Positions 27,283 to 38,800 of a stretch of 64,000 bases of DNA are shown here, piece after piece. The position numbers and the translations under genes were made by a program. The stretch comes from Melioribacteraceae bacterium (GTDB taxonomy: Bacteria > Bacteroidota > Ignavibacteria > Ignavibacteriales > Melioribacteraceae). Numbering within the stretch: the first letter of the stretch is position 1; every line of letters starts with the position of its first letter. The stretch lies in the NCBI GenBank assembly GCA_027030245.1, contig JALVFE010000035.1, positions 1 through 64,000 on the forward strand. The letters run 5' to 3'. The notes beneath the pieces were generated by a model, which made no database searches, was not told the origin of the DNA, and saw only the letters and a list, made by a program, of their open reading frames with translations.

Positions 27283-29349
27283 TTATCTTACAATAACAAA
27301 TTTTCTGATTGCTTGTTGACCGTCGGGAGTAATAAAAACAGCAATATAAATTCCGCTAACAACCACCTGACGGTAATCCGTAACAGAATACCATGCTTCA
27401 TCACCGCTTCCGTCGTAATGCTCAATTGTTTTTATTAAATCCCCGCGTTCCGTATAAATTTTTATTGTACATTCACCCGGAATATTGTAAAACATTATTC
27501 TATCCGGAGCACTGTAACCAAATTGTAACTCGCGCGCCCTAATGTTATAAGGATTCGGAACTACTCTTATATCTTCCAAGGTTTTTCCAGGCGGTCTTTT
27601 CAGAAATGCGGGATCGTTTGTCATAGTATAAAATTTACTGCTTTCTAGCGGAACGCCGGGATGAATATCATTCGTACTTCCGTCGTCGAAACTTGTGATA
27701 TAGTAGTAATAATCGAATCCGCGTTGAAGAGCGGTATCGTTATAAGAGTGTACCAAATTCGGTAATTCAGTTTCGTAAATCAATTCGTAAGTTGTATCGG
27801 GGACGTGGATAGCCCTGTAAATTCTGTAACCTTTAAAGTTCGGCCAGGTTTCGGCATTATTGTCCCATTTAAGGATTATCCTGTCACCTCCGGAAGTAAC
27901 GCTGAATTGTTGCGGCGGGGGTGGCGGCGAAGGAACGTTAAGTCCGTTTTCGTAAACTTTTTTTGCTCTTTCGAAAGTTTGGAACAAAGAATCTTTTCCA
28001 GTAAAAACCCACGCGTCTTTATATTCGTCTTTATCATTAGTTGTGGAACCGTCCGGCAAAACAAAAGGACCTTTGCCTTCCAACCATTTACCACCGACTT
28101 CATAACATTTTTGCCTGTCCAATCCGGCAACACCTTCGGCAATTACGATATGAATACTATCTCCGGGAGCAAGAGTGTATGGACCGAAACCCTGTCCTTG
28201 TGAAAAGCCGCCCGGCGTATTACCATAAAGATCGGCAAATTGATTACCCACCAATTGAGCATGGGACTTGGCAGGTCTTCCCGCAGTCATTGCGACATAT
28301 TCTGCCGCCATTTGCGCTTCGTTATACGGATCGTTATTATAATTGATTCCTTCATCGGAACCAACAACCTTAGTAGTGAAAGGCTGATTAGGATCGTCCA
28401 CGGGTTCAAACGCACTTTTATCTGCATGTAAGGTAATGTTTCCCACAAATTGTGCAGCACCCAAATGACCGTCGGCTGCGATTTGATCCGAACCGACATT
28501 GGGTCCGCCGATATTATCGTATCCCGCTTTCGAATGGAGACCGAGCCAAGAAAATTCAACCCGGAAAGGTTCGCCTGTCTCGGGATGTTCGTAAATAACA
28601 TCGTTCATCGTACTATGTCCCCACGAAGTGGATTGAGGCAGCCAATAATATCCGTAGGGACCACCTTCTCTTGTTGGTGCGTATCGATATTGGAAAAATA
28701 TTACAAGTCCCTCAAGGGTTTGTTCGTTAACGGTTCCGGCTTTGTCTATAATTCCGGTATTCTTAAAAACATAATCGTAAATAAAATAATTATCGTGATT
28801 TTGTTGGCTGAAACCGTATATTTTTCTCGTAACGGTTACCCCGATCTGTGTATTAACAACATTATAAATCATTCTATCCGAGGGAATTGTTTCGTCTATT
28901 TCATCCACTATGTCCATAAAATCCAATCGCCCTGAAGGTATGCCGTCAACATAAACCCTGGGGTGGTCAAATTTACCGATTAATTTAAATTCCACGGGCA
29001 TAAACTCGGTTTCTTCGTCCAAAACTCTTGGACCAACATGCACAACTTTATAATTCAATGTTTTGTTAAGTTTGGGATCGTCATAATTAGTTACCCCTAT
29101 CCATAATGCCTTTGCGGCTTCGGTATCTTGATATCTGTAAAGCGCGGGCCAACGCAATCCGTCTTGCTGATCGGATACAAGATGGGTTCTACCGACCTCT
29201 ATCTCGCTGCCGGCACTCGAATACCAACTTTGCAAGGAGCCAACCGCAATCCATTTTGTGCTATCGGCAAAAGAAAAGCTCGATGCAATTAGAAAGAGAA
29301 TCAGTGCCGACTTGGTTAACAACTTCGCTTTAATTTTTGATTGTTTCAT
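27283..29349 (-). CDS. Secreted FN3/FlgD-like protein (module 1)
   Basis: A 688-residue secreted protein of unknown function with a signal peptide (ends SSFSFA). The large N-terminal region contains WIAVGSLQSWYSSAGSE and VVNTQIGVTVTRKIYGFSQ, both shared with the 710-residue paralogue at 33724-35856. An FN3 domain (about 475-570) follows. The C-terminus has VVPNPYN, then FYNIPGECTIKIYTERGDLI, a FlgD-Ig-like domain often seen at the end of T9SS-exported proteins in this lineage. The invariant position between a TonB receptor and a PorV-like protein suggests a surface partner of the receptor. No catalytic motif was recognised. Confidence 0.7.
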   Translation of the reverse strand: MKQSKIKAKLLTKSALILFLIASSFSFADSTKWIAVGSLQSWYSSAGSEIEVGRTHLVSDQQDGLRWPALYRYQDTEAAKALWIGVTNYDDPKLNKTLNYKVVHVGPRVLDEETEFMPVEFKLIGKFDHPRVYVDGIPSGRLDFMDIVDEIDETIPSDRMIYNVVNTQIGVTVTRKIYGFSQQNHDNYFIYDYVFKNTGIIDKAGTVNEQTLEGLVIFFQYRYAPTREGGPYGYYWLPQSTSWGHSTMNDVIYEHPETGEPFRVEFSWLGLHSKAGYDNIGGPNVGSDQIAADGHLGAAQFVGNITLHADKSAFEPVDDPNQPFTTKVVGSDEGINYNNDPYNEAQMAAEYVAMTAGRPAKSHAQLVGNQFADLYGNTPGGFSQGQGFGPYTLAPGDSIHIVIAEGVAGLDRQKCYEVGGKWLEGKGPFVLPDGSTTNDKDEYKDAWVFTGKDSLFQTFERAKKVYENGLNVPSPPPPPQQFSVTSGGDRIILKWDNNAETWPNFKGYRIYRAIHVPDTTYELIYETELPNLVHSYNDTALQRGFDYYYYITSFDDGSTNDIHPGVPLESSKFYTMTNDPAFLKRPPGKTLEDIRVVPNPYNIRARELQFGYSAPDRIMFYNIPGECTIKIYTERGDLIKTIEHYDGSGDEAWYSVTDYRQVVVSGIYIAVFITPDGQQAIRKFVIVR

Positions 29350-29385
29350 AATTAACCTTTGTTTTACCTCTATAAGTTTTAATTA

Positions 29386-32300
29386 CTAAAACCGGTAATT
29401 GAGAGTAATTCCGATAAAAATATTTCTCGGATTGAGAAATGTAAAAAACGTTTGATTAGGCATATCTATGTAAGCTTTATCTTCTAATATTTTATCGATC
29501 CGGTCTTGCGGTACTTTTTGCCATTGCCCGTTAACGTATTGCAAATAACTTTTAGTAGCATCTTCATAATAAATAGCCCTGCTGCTTGCCTCGAAATCCG
29601 GCGGTAATTCCCCAATACTTTGAATCCATTCTATAGGTACAAATTCCACTCCGTCTTCCCTGTAATCGCCTGGTTGATCATCTCCCGGTATGTTATGATA
29701 ACCGAGTTTTCCGGCAATATCTTCCGGCAAATGAAGGGATTTAAAGTAAGCTATCCTGTCGTGTACATCCCTAAACGATATTCCGGAGAAATGTTTGAAG
29801 TTAAATAAATTATTTATATCAATGAAAAACTTCAAATCCAAATTTTTAACAACCGGAAATACTTTTGTAATTTTTAAATCAACATTATAATAAGGTTTCC
29901 AATGAACATTATATTGGATCCCTGGTATATTGTTAGGATTCCATGTAAACCATCTGCCACCTACCCATGTCGAAATGAAGTTAAAATGCCAATCGCCGAA
30001 AACATTAATTCCACCTAATTTAGGTCCGAAGTTCGTAGGGGTATGAATATCAATATAAGATTTAAATCTCGGTTGAGGGCGCGGTTTTCGTTGCTGCGGA
30101 TTACGGCGCAAGTAAGATCTTTGATCGCCTGGGTTTTCGTATATCAACTCCGGCCCGAAGAATCCCGATGAGCCGACGCGATATTCGAAATTGATATTAC
30201 CGGTAATCCAATCGCCGTACATTTTGGTTAAATCGGCTTCGAATCCGTAAATATCTTCGTAACTGTTGTTCGTTAATTTTCTATAATTAACTTTACCATC
30301 GAAACTTATATAGCGAACATAAAGTTGCTGGTTAGCAATGTCTTTATAATAACCCGCCAAATGAAGCAGGAATTGTTTGGATAACGCTTGGTCGAAACCC
30401 AATTCGTATGATACCGTTTTTTCAAGGTTCAACGTTGGGTCTCCGATGTAATCAACCTTGTTTTGTATATTTCTTTGTACTCTATACAAATTTTCCGCCC
30501 TCGGTAATTCCCTGTAGTGTCCGTAATTAAAATACAATTTCGAATTTTCGGTTATAGGATGCGAGATTGCCAATCTGGGACTTAAAGTAAAAAATCCCTT
30601 GACTTTTTTTGTTTTGAATAATGGTTCTTGTTCATCCTTGAAGCTTTGTGAGAAGAAATCCCTGTTGAAAACATCAACGTCGTACCAATTTCCGTTCGGA
30701 TCGTGATATTCCGCAACGAGTCCAATTTGTGAAATCCATCCTTCGTATTCTATTTTATCTTGGAAATAAGAAGTAAATCTAAAAGGTTGCCGGACTATTG
30801 TAGTCCAAGTATTACCTTCGGGTAAAAAGAAGTTTACCATTCCGAATCCCATATCGAAATCATCGTAAACAAACTCGGCACCGGTTTTAATTTGATTGTG
30901 ATTATCTATCTGGCTAACAAAATCGAACTTAGCGGAATATGAATTTATTCTACTATAATCCCGTGAGGTACTGACAGCCCCGCCCATACCAAGGCTTCCG
31001 TCTATCGAAAAAACCGCATCGGGTTCAAAGCCCTCGGGTGCTTCATCCAAAAAGTAATCATCGAAAATTCTATATTTTTTTGTCGTATCCCGTCTTTCGG
31101 GTGCCGAGGTAAAATATTTAGTCCCTACTTTTCTAAGTAAAATTTCATAAAACGTTTTTGAGCTTAAAACATGAGTAAACTTGGCGGACAAAGTATGATT
31201 GTATCTTGCAGTAGGTGCATAATAAATGTTAGTGTAAAGTCTCCACGGTACCGTAAAACTGGATGCGTTAACAATTCTCGCCACATCTCCTACGCTAGAC
31301 ATTATTTCCGTTCCTCCCGAACGCGAGCGTGCAGTACCAAATGTTTCCGAGTAATATCCGATTACATTAAGTTTCATTCCCGGTTTAAGGTCGGATGTAA
31401 GTTTTAACATCACACTTTGGTTTGTAATTGCATCCCGCGATAGTTGCACAAGATACATGTCTCTTTCCCTTTTAAAAGAAAGGTAAAATCTCAAATTCCC
31501 GAGCGGTTTGGAAATAAACGGAACGGGTCCGCCAAATCCGGCATCGATATAGTAATCGGGTTTTTTAATATCTCCTTGCTTTCTGTATTGCCATTTCCAA
31601 ATTCGCTGAGCCGCTTCAGGTGTAAAGTCATTGGTTGGGTCTTTATCTCGTAATAAGGCATCCGAAAAAGCATTCCAACCGTCCCATTTGGGATATTGAC
31701 GCTGAGTATAAACGTCCCAATTTCCTGTTCCTTCCCATGCTACTTCGGGATCGAGATAGGGTCTTAACCAGTATGAGTTCGGGTCGTAAGGAGAAATACC
31801 GAAATGTTTTGGAACGGGGGGTTTAATTTTGAAAGTAAATGTACCGCTGTAATTATCTATACCACCTTCTTTGGTAACAACATTAACAATTCCGGAACGT
31901 ACGTTGGTGTATTCGGCGTTAAGCCCACCGGATTGTACCGATATGGCTTGCACGGCGCTAAGCGGAATTCCGGAAATAGGTCTGTTTGTTCTTTCGTCGC
32001 GTAAAGTAACACCATCTACCATAAATAAAGTTTGATCGGAACCGCCGCCACGAATGGATAAATCCTCGGTAATGCCTGCTTGCAATCCCAAAGCATCCCC
32101 AACGCTGGTTACCGGAAGGGATTGAATCTCATTGGCGGATATACTTTTTTCACTTCCGGCAACATCTTTTTGAACAACAGGTTTTTCGGCAACTACTACT
32201 ACTTCCTCTTCTAATTTCAGACTTGTTTCCTGCAATTTAAAATCGACCCGTGTAGTTAAATCGATTTTTACGCGAACATCTTTCACAACAACGCTTTTAT

Positions 32301-32541
32301 ATCCTATTGCCGAAGCTTTCATAGTATAAATACCGGGCGGGACGTTAAGAATGGTATAATAACCGTCTATATCCGAAGCCGCACCAAGGTTTGTTCCCAT
32401 AATTATTATGTTAACAAACGGTACCGGCTCACCTGTATTGGCATCGATTGTTCTACCGGTTACTTTTCCGGTGGTACCCGCATAACTTTTCGCTACAAAA
32501 ATGAAAACACCTAATAATAGAAGAAGTAACAGTTTCTTCAT
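29386..32541 (-). CDS. TonB-dependent receptor (module 1)
   Basis: A 1051-residue outer-membrane receptor. The signal peptide is followed by a carboxypeptidase-regulatory-like domain (about 22-105; GKVTGRTIDANTGEPVPFVN), a plug domain (about 120-235; LSIRGGGSDQTLFMVDGVTL, VRSGIVNVVTKEGG) and a 22-strand-type barrel ending in an aromatic (LNYRF). A Shine-Dalgarno AGGAGA lies 8 bases before the ATG. It is the first gene of the five-gene operon and lacks an adjacent SusD, so it differs from the standard SusCD arrangement. The 182 bases upstream, up to the next operon, hold no convincing gene and probably the promoter. The transported substrate is unknown. Confidence 0.88.
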   Translation of the reverse strand: MKKLLLLLLLGVFIFVAKSYAGTTGKVTGRTIDANTGEPVPFVNIIIMGTNLGAASDIDGYYTILNVPPGIYTMKASAIGYKSVVVKDVRVKIDLTTRVDFKLQETSLKLEEEVVVVAEKPVVQKDVAGSEKSISANEIQSLPVTSVGDALGLQAGITEDLSIRGGGSDQTLFMVDGVTLRDERTNRPISGIPLSAVQAISVQSGGLNAEYTNVRSGIVNVVTKEGGIDNYSGTFTFKIKPPVPKHFGISPYDPNSYWLRPYLDPEVAWEGTGNWDVYTQRQYPKWDGWNAFSDALLRDKDPTNDFTPEAAQRIWKWQYRKQGDIKKPDYYIDAGFGGPVPFISKPLGNLRFYLSFKRERDMYLVQLSRDAITNQSVMLKLTSDLKPGMKLNVIGYYSETFGTARSRSGGTEIMSSVGDVARIVNASSFTVPWRLYTNIYYAPTARYNHTLSAKFTHVLSSKTFYEILLRKVGTKYFTSAPERRDTTKKYRIFDDYFLDEAPEGFEPDAVFSIDGSLGMGGAVSTSRDYSRINSYSAKFDFVSQIDNHNQIKTGAEFVYDDFDMGFGMVNFFLPEGNTWTTIVRQPFRFTSYFQDKIEYEGWISQIGLVAEYHDPNGNWYDVDVFNRDFFSQSFKDEQEPLFKTKKVKGFFTLSPRLAISHPITENSKLYFNYGHYRELPRAENLYRVQRNIQNKVDYIGDPTLNLEKTVSYELGFDQALSKQFLLHLAGYYKDIANQQLYVRYISFDGKVNYRKLTNNSYEDIYGFEADLTKMYGDWITGNINFEYRVGSSGFFGPELIYENPGDQRSYLRRNPQQRKPRPQPRFKSYIDIHTPTNFGPKLGGINVFGDWHFNFISTWVGGRWFTWNPNNIPGIQYNVHWKPYYNVDLKITKVFPVVKNLDLKFFIDINNLFNFKHFSGISFRDVHDRIAYFKSLHLPEDIAGKLGYHNIPGDDQPGDYREDGVEFVPIEWIQSIGELPPDFEASSRAIYYEDATKSYLQYVNGQWQKVPQDRIDKILEDKAYIDMPNQTFFTFLNPRNIFIGITLNYRF

Positions 32542-32723
32542 ATTTCTTTTCTCCTAAAGTTAATCGCTCTGGGGTGGAATAGCCGAGAATAGTTGTGGTA
32601 AGTTGTAAATCATTCCGCACTCTAAATTGCATAATGGAAAGATGATTTACCCTCCAAATTAAAATTTCTTCGAGAAATAAGCAAATATAAGTTTTTGTAT
32701 AATTATTCATTTTTTACCATGTT

Positions 32724-33719
32724 TTATAAAGCGAACCTTATTGAAAAACGATGAACGTTTTTAAAGTATTTGAACGGCGTAAATGAATAATCAATTGACA
32801 AACCGAATTTTTGTATACCTGCGCCATAGGTAAATTTAATGTTATCGTCATTGGTTAAATATCCACCCCTCAAAAACAAAGTATTTATAAATTTATATTC
32901 GAAACCGAATTTTAACTGCTCCGGATGCGAACGCGGATGAATCGCATCGACGGAGAACCAAAACTCGTGATCTTCATATTTACCGGGTAAAAAGTCCATC
33001 AAGTTCATCGATACGCCAATGTTAAAAGTCAACGGCAATTGAAAACTTTCCCTTATATATCTTAATTCCTTTGAAAAATTTTGAACGGAAATTCCGAAAG
33101 CAAGACTTTTGTAACCTGTTTTGTAAACCGTACCGAAATCGAATGCCAATACGGAAATATTACTAGAAGCTTCGATTTTTTCACCCGTGGAATCGACGGT
33201 GGCAATGGTAAACGAGCCTAAATTTTGATAAACATATTTAAAAGTTCCACCTACGGAAAATTTATCGGTTAATGCTTTGGAATAACTAACACCTAAAGCA
33301 AAAGCGTTTGGTGAAAATTCGTTGGTTTCGATAAATCCTTGTTCGTTATTTGCGATTATGGTTCCTTCAAATTTTCCGTAATCGACATACGTAAAGCTTG
33401 CGCCGAAAGTACCGTAAAGTCCGTCGTACGGATTATAAGCAACCGAGAAGGAATTGTACTTTATATCCGCAATCCACATGTTATAGTTTGCGGAGAAATC
33501 GAGCATGTTTTCCATATCCGCAAGTAGAGCGGGATTTGAAAATACGGAATTAGAAAAGTTTCTTAACGAAGTAGCGGCACCGCCAAGAGCCGAAGAACGC
33601 GCATCCGTTGCAACACTTAAAAATTGCATTCCCGATTGGGCAAGTTTATCTTGTGCAAAGTTATCTTTGGCGGCAAAAATTAAAATTATTAAAACCAATA
33701 TTTGCAAATAGTATTTCAT
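32724..33719 (-). CDS. PorV/PorQ-family outer-membrane protein (module 2)
   Basis: A 331-residue barrel protein with a signal peptide (ends DNFAQ) and the family N-terminus GMQFLSVATDARSSALGGAA and VFSNPALLADM. The C-terminus RFSIRFAL is barrel-like. It starts 4 bases after the stop of the FlgD-like gene and is probably translationally coupled to it. It ends the second receptor operon, which lacks the extra lipoprotein and propeller genes of module 1. Clearly a paralogue of the other two PorV-like proteins here. Confidence 0.85.
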   Translation of the reverse strand: MKYYLQILVLIILIFAAKDNFAQDKLAQSGMQFLSVATDARSSALGGAATSLRNFSNSVFSNPALLADMENMLDFSANYNMWIADIKYNSFSVAYNPYDGLYGTFGASFTYVDYGKFEGTIIANNEQGFIETNEFSPNAFALGVSYSKALTDKFSVGGTFKYVYQNLGSFTIATVDSTGEKIEASSNISVLAFDFGTVYKTGYKSLAFGISVQNFSKELRYIRESFQLPLTFNIGVSMNLMDFLPGKYEDHEFWFSVDAIHPRSHPEQLKFGFEYKFINTLFLRGGYLTNDDNIKFTYGAGIQKFGLSIDYSFTPFKYFKNVHRFSIRFAL

Positions 33720-33723
33720 ACAT

Positions 33724-35856
33724 TCACCTGATTACTGCGAATTTTTTGTAAATGGATTGTCCGTCCGGCGTTTCGAATTGGACAATGTATATTCCGCTTA
33801 CAATTACCTGTCTCGAATCGGTAACGGAATTCCATACTTCGTCGCCGCTTCCGTCATCGTGAATTATGGTTTTAATCAAATCGCCCCTTTCGGTAAAAAT
33901 TCTTATAGTACATTCGCCCGGTATGTTGTAAAATCTTATTTCATCTTCAATCGAAAAATGACTTCCTTTGGGCGAACTTATATAATACGGATTAGGTACA
34001 ATTCTTATGTCGGATAATTTTTCTCCAGGCGGTCTTTGTAAAAATGCAGGCTCGGTTGTTCTTGTATAATATTTACTGCTGTGTAAAGGTCCGTGCGGAT
34101 TGGCTTCCGTGTTATTATTGCTACCGTCGTTAAACGCAACAATATAGTAATAGTAAGCGAAACCACGCACCGGCGTAGTATCATCGAAGGAATGGACAAT
34201 TTCCGGATGGTCGGTTCCTTTTCCGCAAGCAAAAATTTCCGTATGTACGGTATCGCTTTTGTTTATTGCCCTGTAGATTCTGTAGCCTCCGAAATCCGGC
34301 TCACCTTCGGACGGGCTGGGCGACCATTTCAATGTTATCTTATTCCCTCCCGATTTTACTTCGAAAAGCGGCGGGGGCAGCGGAGGTTGGGGAATCATGT
34401 AATGCATATCGTAGTTTCTTTTGGCTCGGCTGAAAGTAAGTAGTATGGAATCTTTGCCGGTATCGAACCAAGCATCTTTGTAAATATCTTTATCGTCGGT
34501 TGTGGTACCGTCCGGCAATTCGAACGGTCCTTTGTCATTGGGATCATCGTAAGCTTTTTTCCATCTAGCGCCTATCTTTTCGCACATCGGTCTGCTAAGT
34601 CCGGCTACACCTTCTACTTCAACAATCGTAATGCTCTCTCCCGGTTGTAAATCAAACGGACCGTAATTCACCCATAAATTAGTTCCTCCTTCGTCGTTAT
34701 GCACAGTCCAGGGATCGGGATTAGTTTCATGATATTTTTCGTAAAACCTTTCGTTTCCGCCCAAACCTTTATGCGGATTACCGCTAAGCATGGAATACAT
34801 TTGAACCATCTGGGGCACAACGTTGAGGGAAATAGAAGTATACCCTGGATAAGTATCGCCTGCATGCCAACCAAGCGTAACTGGTTGATTGGGGTCGTCA
34901 CTGGAATCCGCAGCGCTTTTATCGACATGAAGAATGGCAACGCCGGCATGATGCGGAGCGGTTAATCTACCGGTTCCGAAGACATCCGGTCCGCCCAGAT
35001 TATCCCACGAGTTACCGGAATATTGCCCTGCCCATTCAAAACCGCATCTTATCCAATCGACAATAGGATTATTTAATGTTATCGGCTCGTTGTAATGATC
35101 GGCATAATTTTCGCCCCTTACGGTTACCCAACTGTGTTTGCCCCAAACTTGTTGCGAATGGATATACTGTGCACCTTCACGGCAAACACTGTACCTTGTT
35201 CCCCAACCAATTCTTAATCCTTTAATCGGGGCATGTAATTCTATTTCATCATCGTAATCGGTGTTGCCGGTATTGGTAAACGTAAATTCTTTTATAAAGT
35301 AATTGTTGTGATATTGTTGACTGAAAGCATAAATTTTTCTTGTTAGTGTAACGCCCATTATTGTGTTTACAACGTTTGTGATAACCCTATCCGGAATTTG
35401 GTCGGGATTAAAATCGTCAACATCTTCCAGGTAAGGCGCAGTTATATTGTTTCCGTCAACAATCACGGTCGGCATTTCAAACTTTGCCGTTTGTTTTAGT
35501 TCTACGGGGAAAATTGTTTCTCCCACGAACCCCGCGGAAAAATAAATTCCCATCACATCCCAAAAATTACCAAGCTCATCCGTAAAATCATCAGCAGCCA
35601 TCCAAAACCTTTTTATAACAGCGTTATCTTGTTGGGTATATTCCGCAGGCCAGCGTAATCCTTCGTAATATCTGTTGTTCCATGCCCTTTCGGTTCCGTA
35701 AGCGGAGAAATGACTTTGCAAAGAACCTATGCGTATATATCTTTTCTCGGTGGCTTCAACTTGCGCGGCGGTCCGGGCAGTGAACACACTAAGTAAAATA
35801 ATTCCGGTAAGAACAATCGCTCTAAACGAATTATAACGCAAAAAGTAGGTTTTCAT
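33724..35856 (-). CDS. Secreted FN3/FlgD-like protein (module 2)
   Basis: A 710-residue secreted protein with a signal peptide ending around ARTAAQ. It parallels the module 1 protein throughout: IRIGSLQSHFSAYGTERAW, GLRWPAEYTQQDN, VVNTIMGVTLTRKIYAFSQ, an FN3 domain (about 490-590) and the FlgD-like end (IVPNPYY, FYNIPGECTIRIFTERGDLI, KKFAVIR). The conserved tail is about equally strong in both, while the middle varies, as expected if the tail handles export or anchoring and the middle recognises ligand. Function is unknown. It is 15 bases after the receptor gene. Confidence 0.7.
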   Translation of the reverse strand: MKTYFLRYNSFRAIVLTGIILLSVFTARTAAQVEATEKRYIRIGSLQSHFSAYGTERAWNNRYYEGLRWPAEYTQQDNAVIKRFWMAADDFTDELGNFWDVMGIYFSAGFVGETIFPVELKQTAKFEMPTVIVDGNNITAPYLEDVDDFNPDQIPDRVITNVVNTIMGVTLTRKIYAFSQQYHNNYFIKEFTFTNTGNTDYDDEIELHAPIKGLRIGWGTRYSVCREGAQYIHSQQVWGKHSWVTVRGENYADHYNEPITLNNPIVDWIRCGFEWAGQYSGNSWDNLGGPDVFGTGRLTAPHHAGVAILHVDKSAADSSDDPNQPVTLGWHAGDTYPGYTSISLNVVPQMVQMYSMLSGNPHKGLGGNERFYEKYHETNPDPWTVHNDEGGTNLWVNYGPFDLQPGESITIVEVEGVAGLSRPMCEKIGARWKKAYDDPNDKGPFELPDGTTTDDKDIYKDAWFDTGKDSILLTFSRAKRNYDMHYMIPQPPLPPPLFEVKSGGNKITLKWSPSPSEGEPDFGGYRIYRAINKSDTVHTEIFACGKGTDHPEIVHSFDDTTPVRGFAYYYYIVAFNDGSNNNTEANPHGPLHSSKYYTRTTEPAFLQRPPGEKLSDIRIVPNPYYISSPKGSHFSIEDEIRFYNIPGECTIRIFTERGDLIKTIIHDDGSGDEVWNSVTDSRQVIVSGIYIVQFETPDGQSIYKKFAVIR

Positions 35857-35871
35857 AGTATTCTATAATCC

Positions 35872-38800
35872 TTAAAAATTTAATTTTAATCCAAATATTA
35901 TATTTCTCGGGTTTAAAAACGTCATAGATTTTATATTCGGATTATCGATATATGCTTTATTCTTGATTCTCTCGTTGTTTCTGGCAGTAATTTCGGGATC
36001 GTTATCGGGGTTCGGCTCAAGAGCTTCGTATTTAACCCCTTCCGGACGGTAATCACCGATTTTATCCTCTCCCTTGTAAACACCTTCCTTAAAAGGTAAT
36101 CTCAGAGATTCCAAATAATTCTGCCAATCGAAATTATCGGAGAATCCCGCAAAACTCATATATTTAAAGTTGAATACATTCGTAATATCAACGAATAACT
36201 CCAAATCCAAATAATCGCTCAACCGGAAAACTTTCGATAATTTTAAATCAACATTGTAACGATCGACCCATTGCAATTCCCTTTCCTCGCCTTCTTTTAC
36301 ACGGTAGCGGTAATAGCTTCCGGTTTTCCAACTTGCAAGAATATTTAGATACCAGTCGTCCAACAACCAGTTAGGCGAAGCTCCGTTTGGCGGATGAATG
36401 CTCAAATTTAATCTTGCATAAGGCCGCGGATGCGGTTTCGATTGATAAGGATTTGTTTTCAGGTAATCGCGTTGCTCGTTAGGATCTTCGTAAACTTGTA
36501 AAATTCCGAAGTAACCCGAAGTTCTTACATCATACGTATAATTTATAAATCCGTTTATCCATTTACCCCTTGTGCGGTTTATTGTTATTTCCACACCTCT
36601 TATATCTTCGTAATTATTGTTTGCCGCTTTTCTGTATTGAACGGAACCGTTAATATTTTGATAATAAATCCATCCCGGTTGAAGGGTAACGTCTTTATAA
36701 TAAGCCGCAATTTTCAGAAGAAATTCATCCATTATGTTATGTTCGTAACCCAATTCGTAAGCAACCGTTTTTTCCATTTCCATATTGGGGTTTCCGATAT
36801 AAGTAACCAAACCGTTCGATTCCCTTTGAATTCTGAAGCGATAAGATGATGCCGGCTCCGAGCGAAAGTGACCGTAATTAAAATATAACTTCGAATCTTT
36901 CGTAATCGGGTGGGAAACTCCCAAACGCGGGCTTAGATTCCAAACCGCTTTTGACTTTTCGTACGGAACTTCTTTCTCCAAATTATTTCCGTAACCGGCT
37001 TTATAATATTTATCGTATTGGTCCAAAACATAATTTTTCGTATTCGAATTTGAATAGTCCAACCTCAATCCTACATTAGCGATAAAGCCTTCGAATTCCA
37101 TTTTATCTTGAACGTAAGCTCCTATTCTGTAAGGGAAAACCCTGTAAACCAAACTTCTCCGCCAAGTGCTCATCGAAGGATTATCGGTAAACGAGTTTAT
37201 ATCGAAATCGTTGTAAACAAAACTCAAACCGGTTTTTAATTGGTTAGAAGGATTTATCTGACTCGTAAAATCGAAATTGAAGTTGAAGGTGGAAAGAATA
37301 CTTTTATCCCTTCCCAAATTCATCCATCCGCCCATACTTGTTCCGTCAATGGCATTGACTCCGTATCCGAAATAGCCGTAAGGAGCTTCGTCAACAAAAA
37401 TTCCCGGAACAGGTTGATAAATTTTCGATGTGTCTCTATCGCGAATTTTAAATGTATTGTATTTGCTTCGTTTATATTGAAGTTTCGCATCGTAATAAGA
37501 TCTACTGCTAATTGCATTAGTGAATTTCAATCCGACCGAACTACGATAAATATCCGACGGACTGAAATAACCGGGCATGTAAAGAATAGATGCACCTGTG
37601 TTGCTGTTCAACAAATCCGCCACTTCCGACTGAGAGCGGAGTACTCTGCCCGTAGGAGTTGTGGTCCATTGATACGGAGAAACCGATTTCACTTCGTTGT
37701 ACGAACCGAGGAAGTTCAATTTCATTGTGGGAGTAATATCCGAAGACAATTTTAGAATGGTTTTGTTTTCGTAGTATCCGTCTCGGGAGAGCGGGAATAC
37801 GAACATATTCCGCTCGTTGAAATGGGAGAGATAAAATCTCAAATCACCCAAATATTCGGCAACAAACGGCACGGGACCTCCAAAGCCTATATCGATATAA
37901 TAATCGGGCTTTTCTATATTGCCTATTCTTCTCCTCTGCCACTCAAATAATCTTTGAGCCGCTTCGGGCGTTAAATCGTTTGTAGGATCGTCATCTCGAA
38001 GAGTTGCATCCGAAATTGCATTCCACCCTTCGAAATTGGGATATTGTTTTCTCGTATATTCGTCCCAAGCTCCGTTATTCGTGCCGGTCCAACAAACTGC
38101 GGGGTCCATAAAAGGTCTGTTAAAATAAGAAAACGGATCGTATACCGAAGGACCGAAATTTTTAGGCGCGGCCGGTCTGTATCTTAAAACCGTATTAAAT
38201 GTATAACGGTCTTTATTTCCTTCTTTGGTAACAACATTTATTAAACCCGAACGTACATTACCGTATTCAGCATTAAACCCGCCGGTTTGAATTTTAATTT
38301 CTTTAATGGAGCTAAGGCTCATACTTGTACTGGGAATATTTCCTCGCTCGTCGTTTGTTGAAAGTCCGTCTATCATAAAAACGGTTTGGTTTGCGCTACC
38401 GCCTCTCACTATAATACCTTGATTGCCAAGCTCTATTCCGGCTTGTAAAGATAATACTTGATCCACTGTTTGCACGGGAAGTTCTTCGATTTCGGATGAC
38501 GAGAGATTCATCTGACTGTTTGAAATATCCTTCACAACAACAGGTCTCGGCGCTTCGACGATTACGGTTTTACTCTCAATTGTTACCGGAGAAAGTTTGG
38601 CTTCTACGAAAGTCGTCAGATCAATTTTAACTTCCAAATTAGTGGCTTTCCAATCCGAATACCCGATATAACTAACTTTCAACGTATATTTACCCGGCGG
38701 TACATTTAAAATAACGAAATATCCGTTTGCGTCCGTAGCGGCACCGAGGTTGGTGCCTTCCAAAAATACATTGGCACCAATCAGGGGCTCATTTGTTGTT

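Noticed and set aside
32453-32710. 85-codon minus-strand ORF upstream of the module 1 receptor
   Set aside because: It overlaps the receptor's signal peptide and upstream region in another frame and has no recognisable domain.
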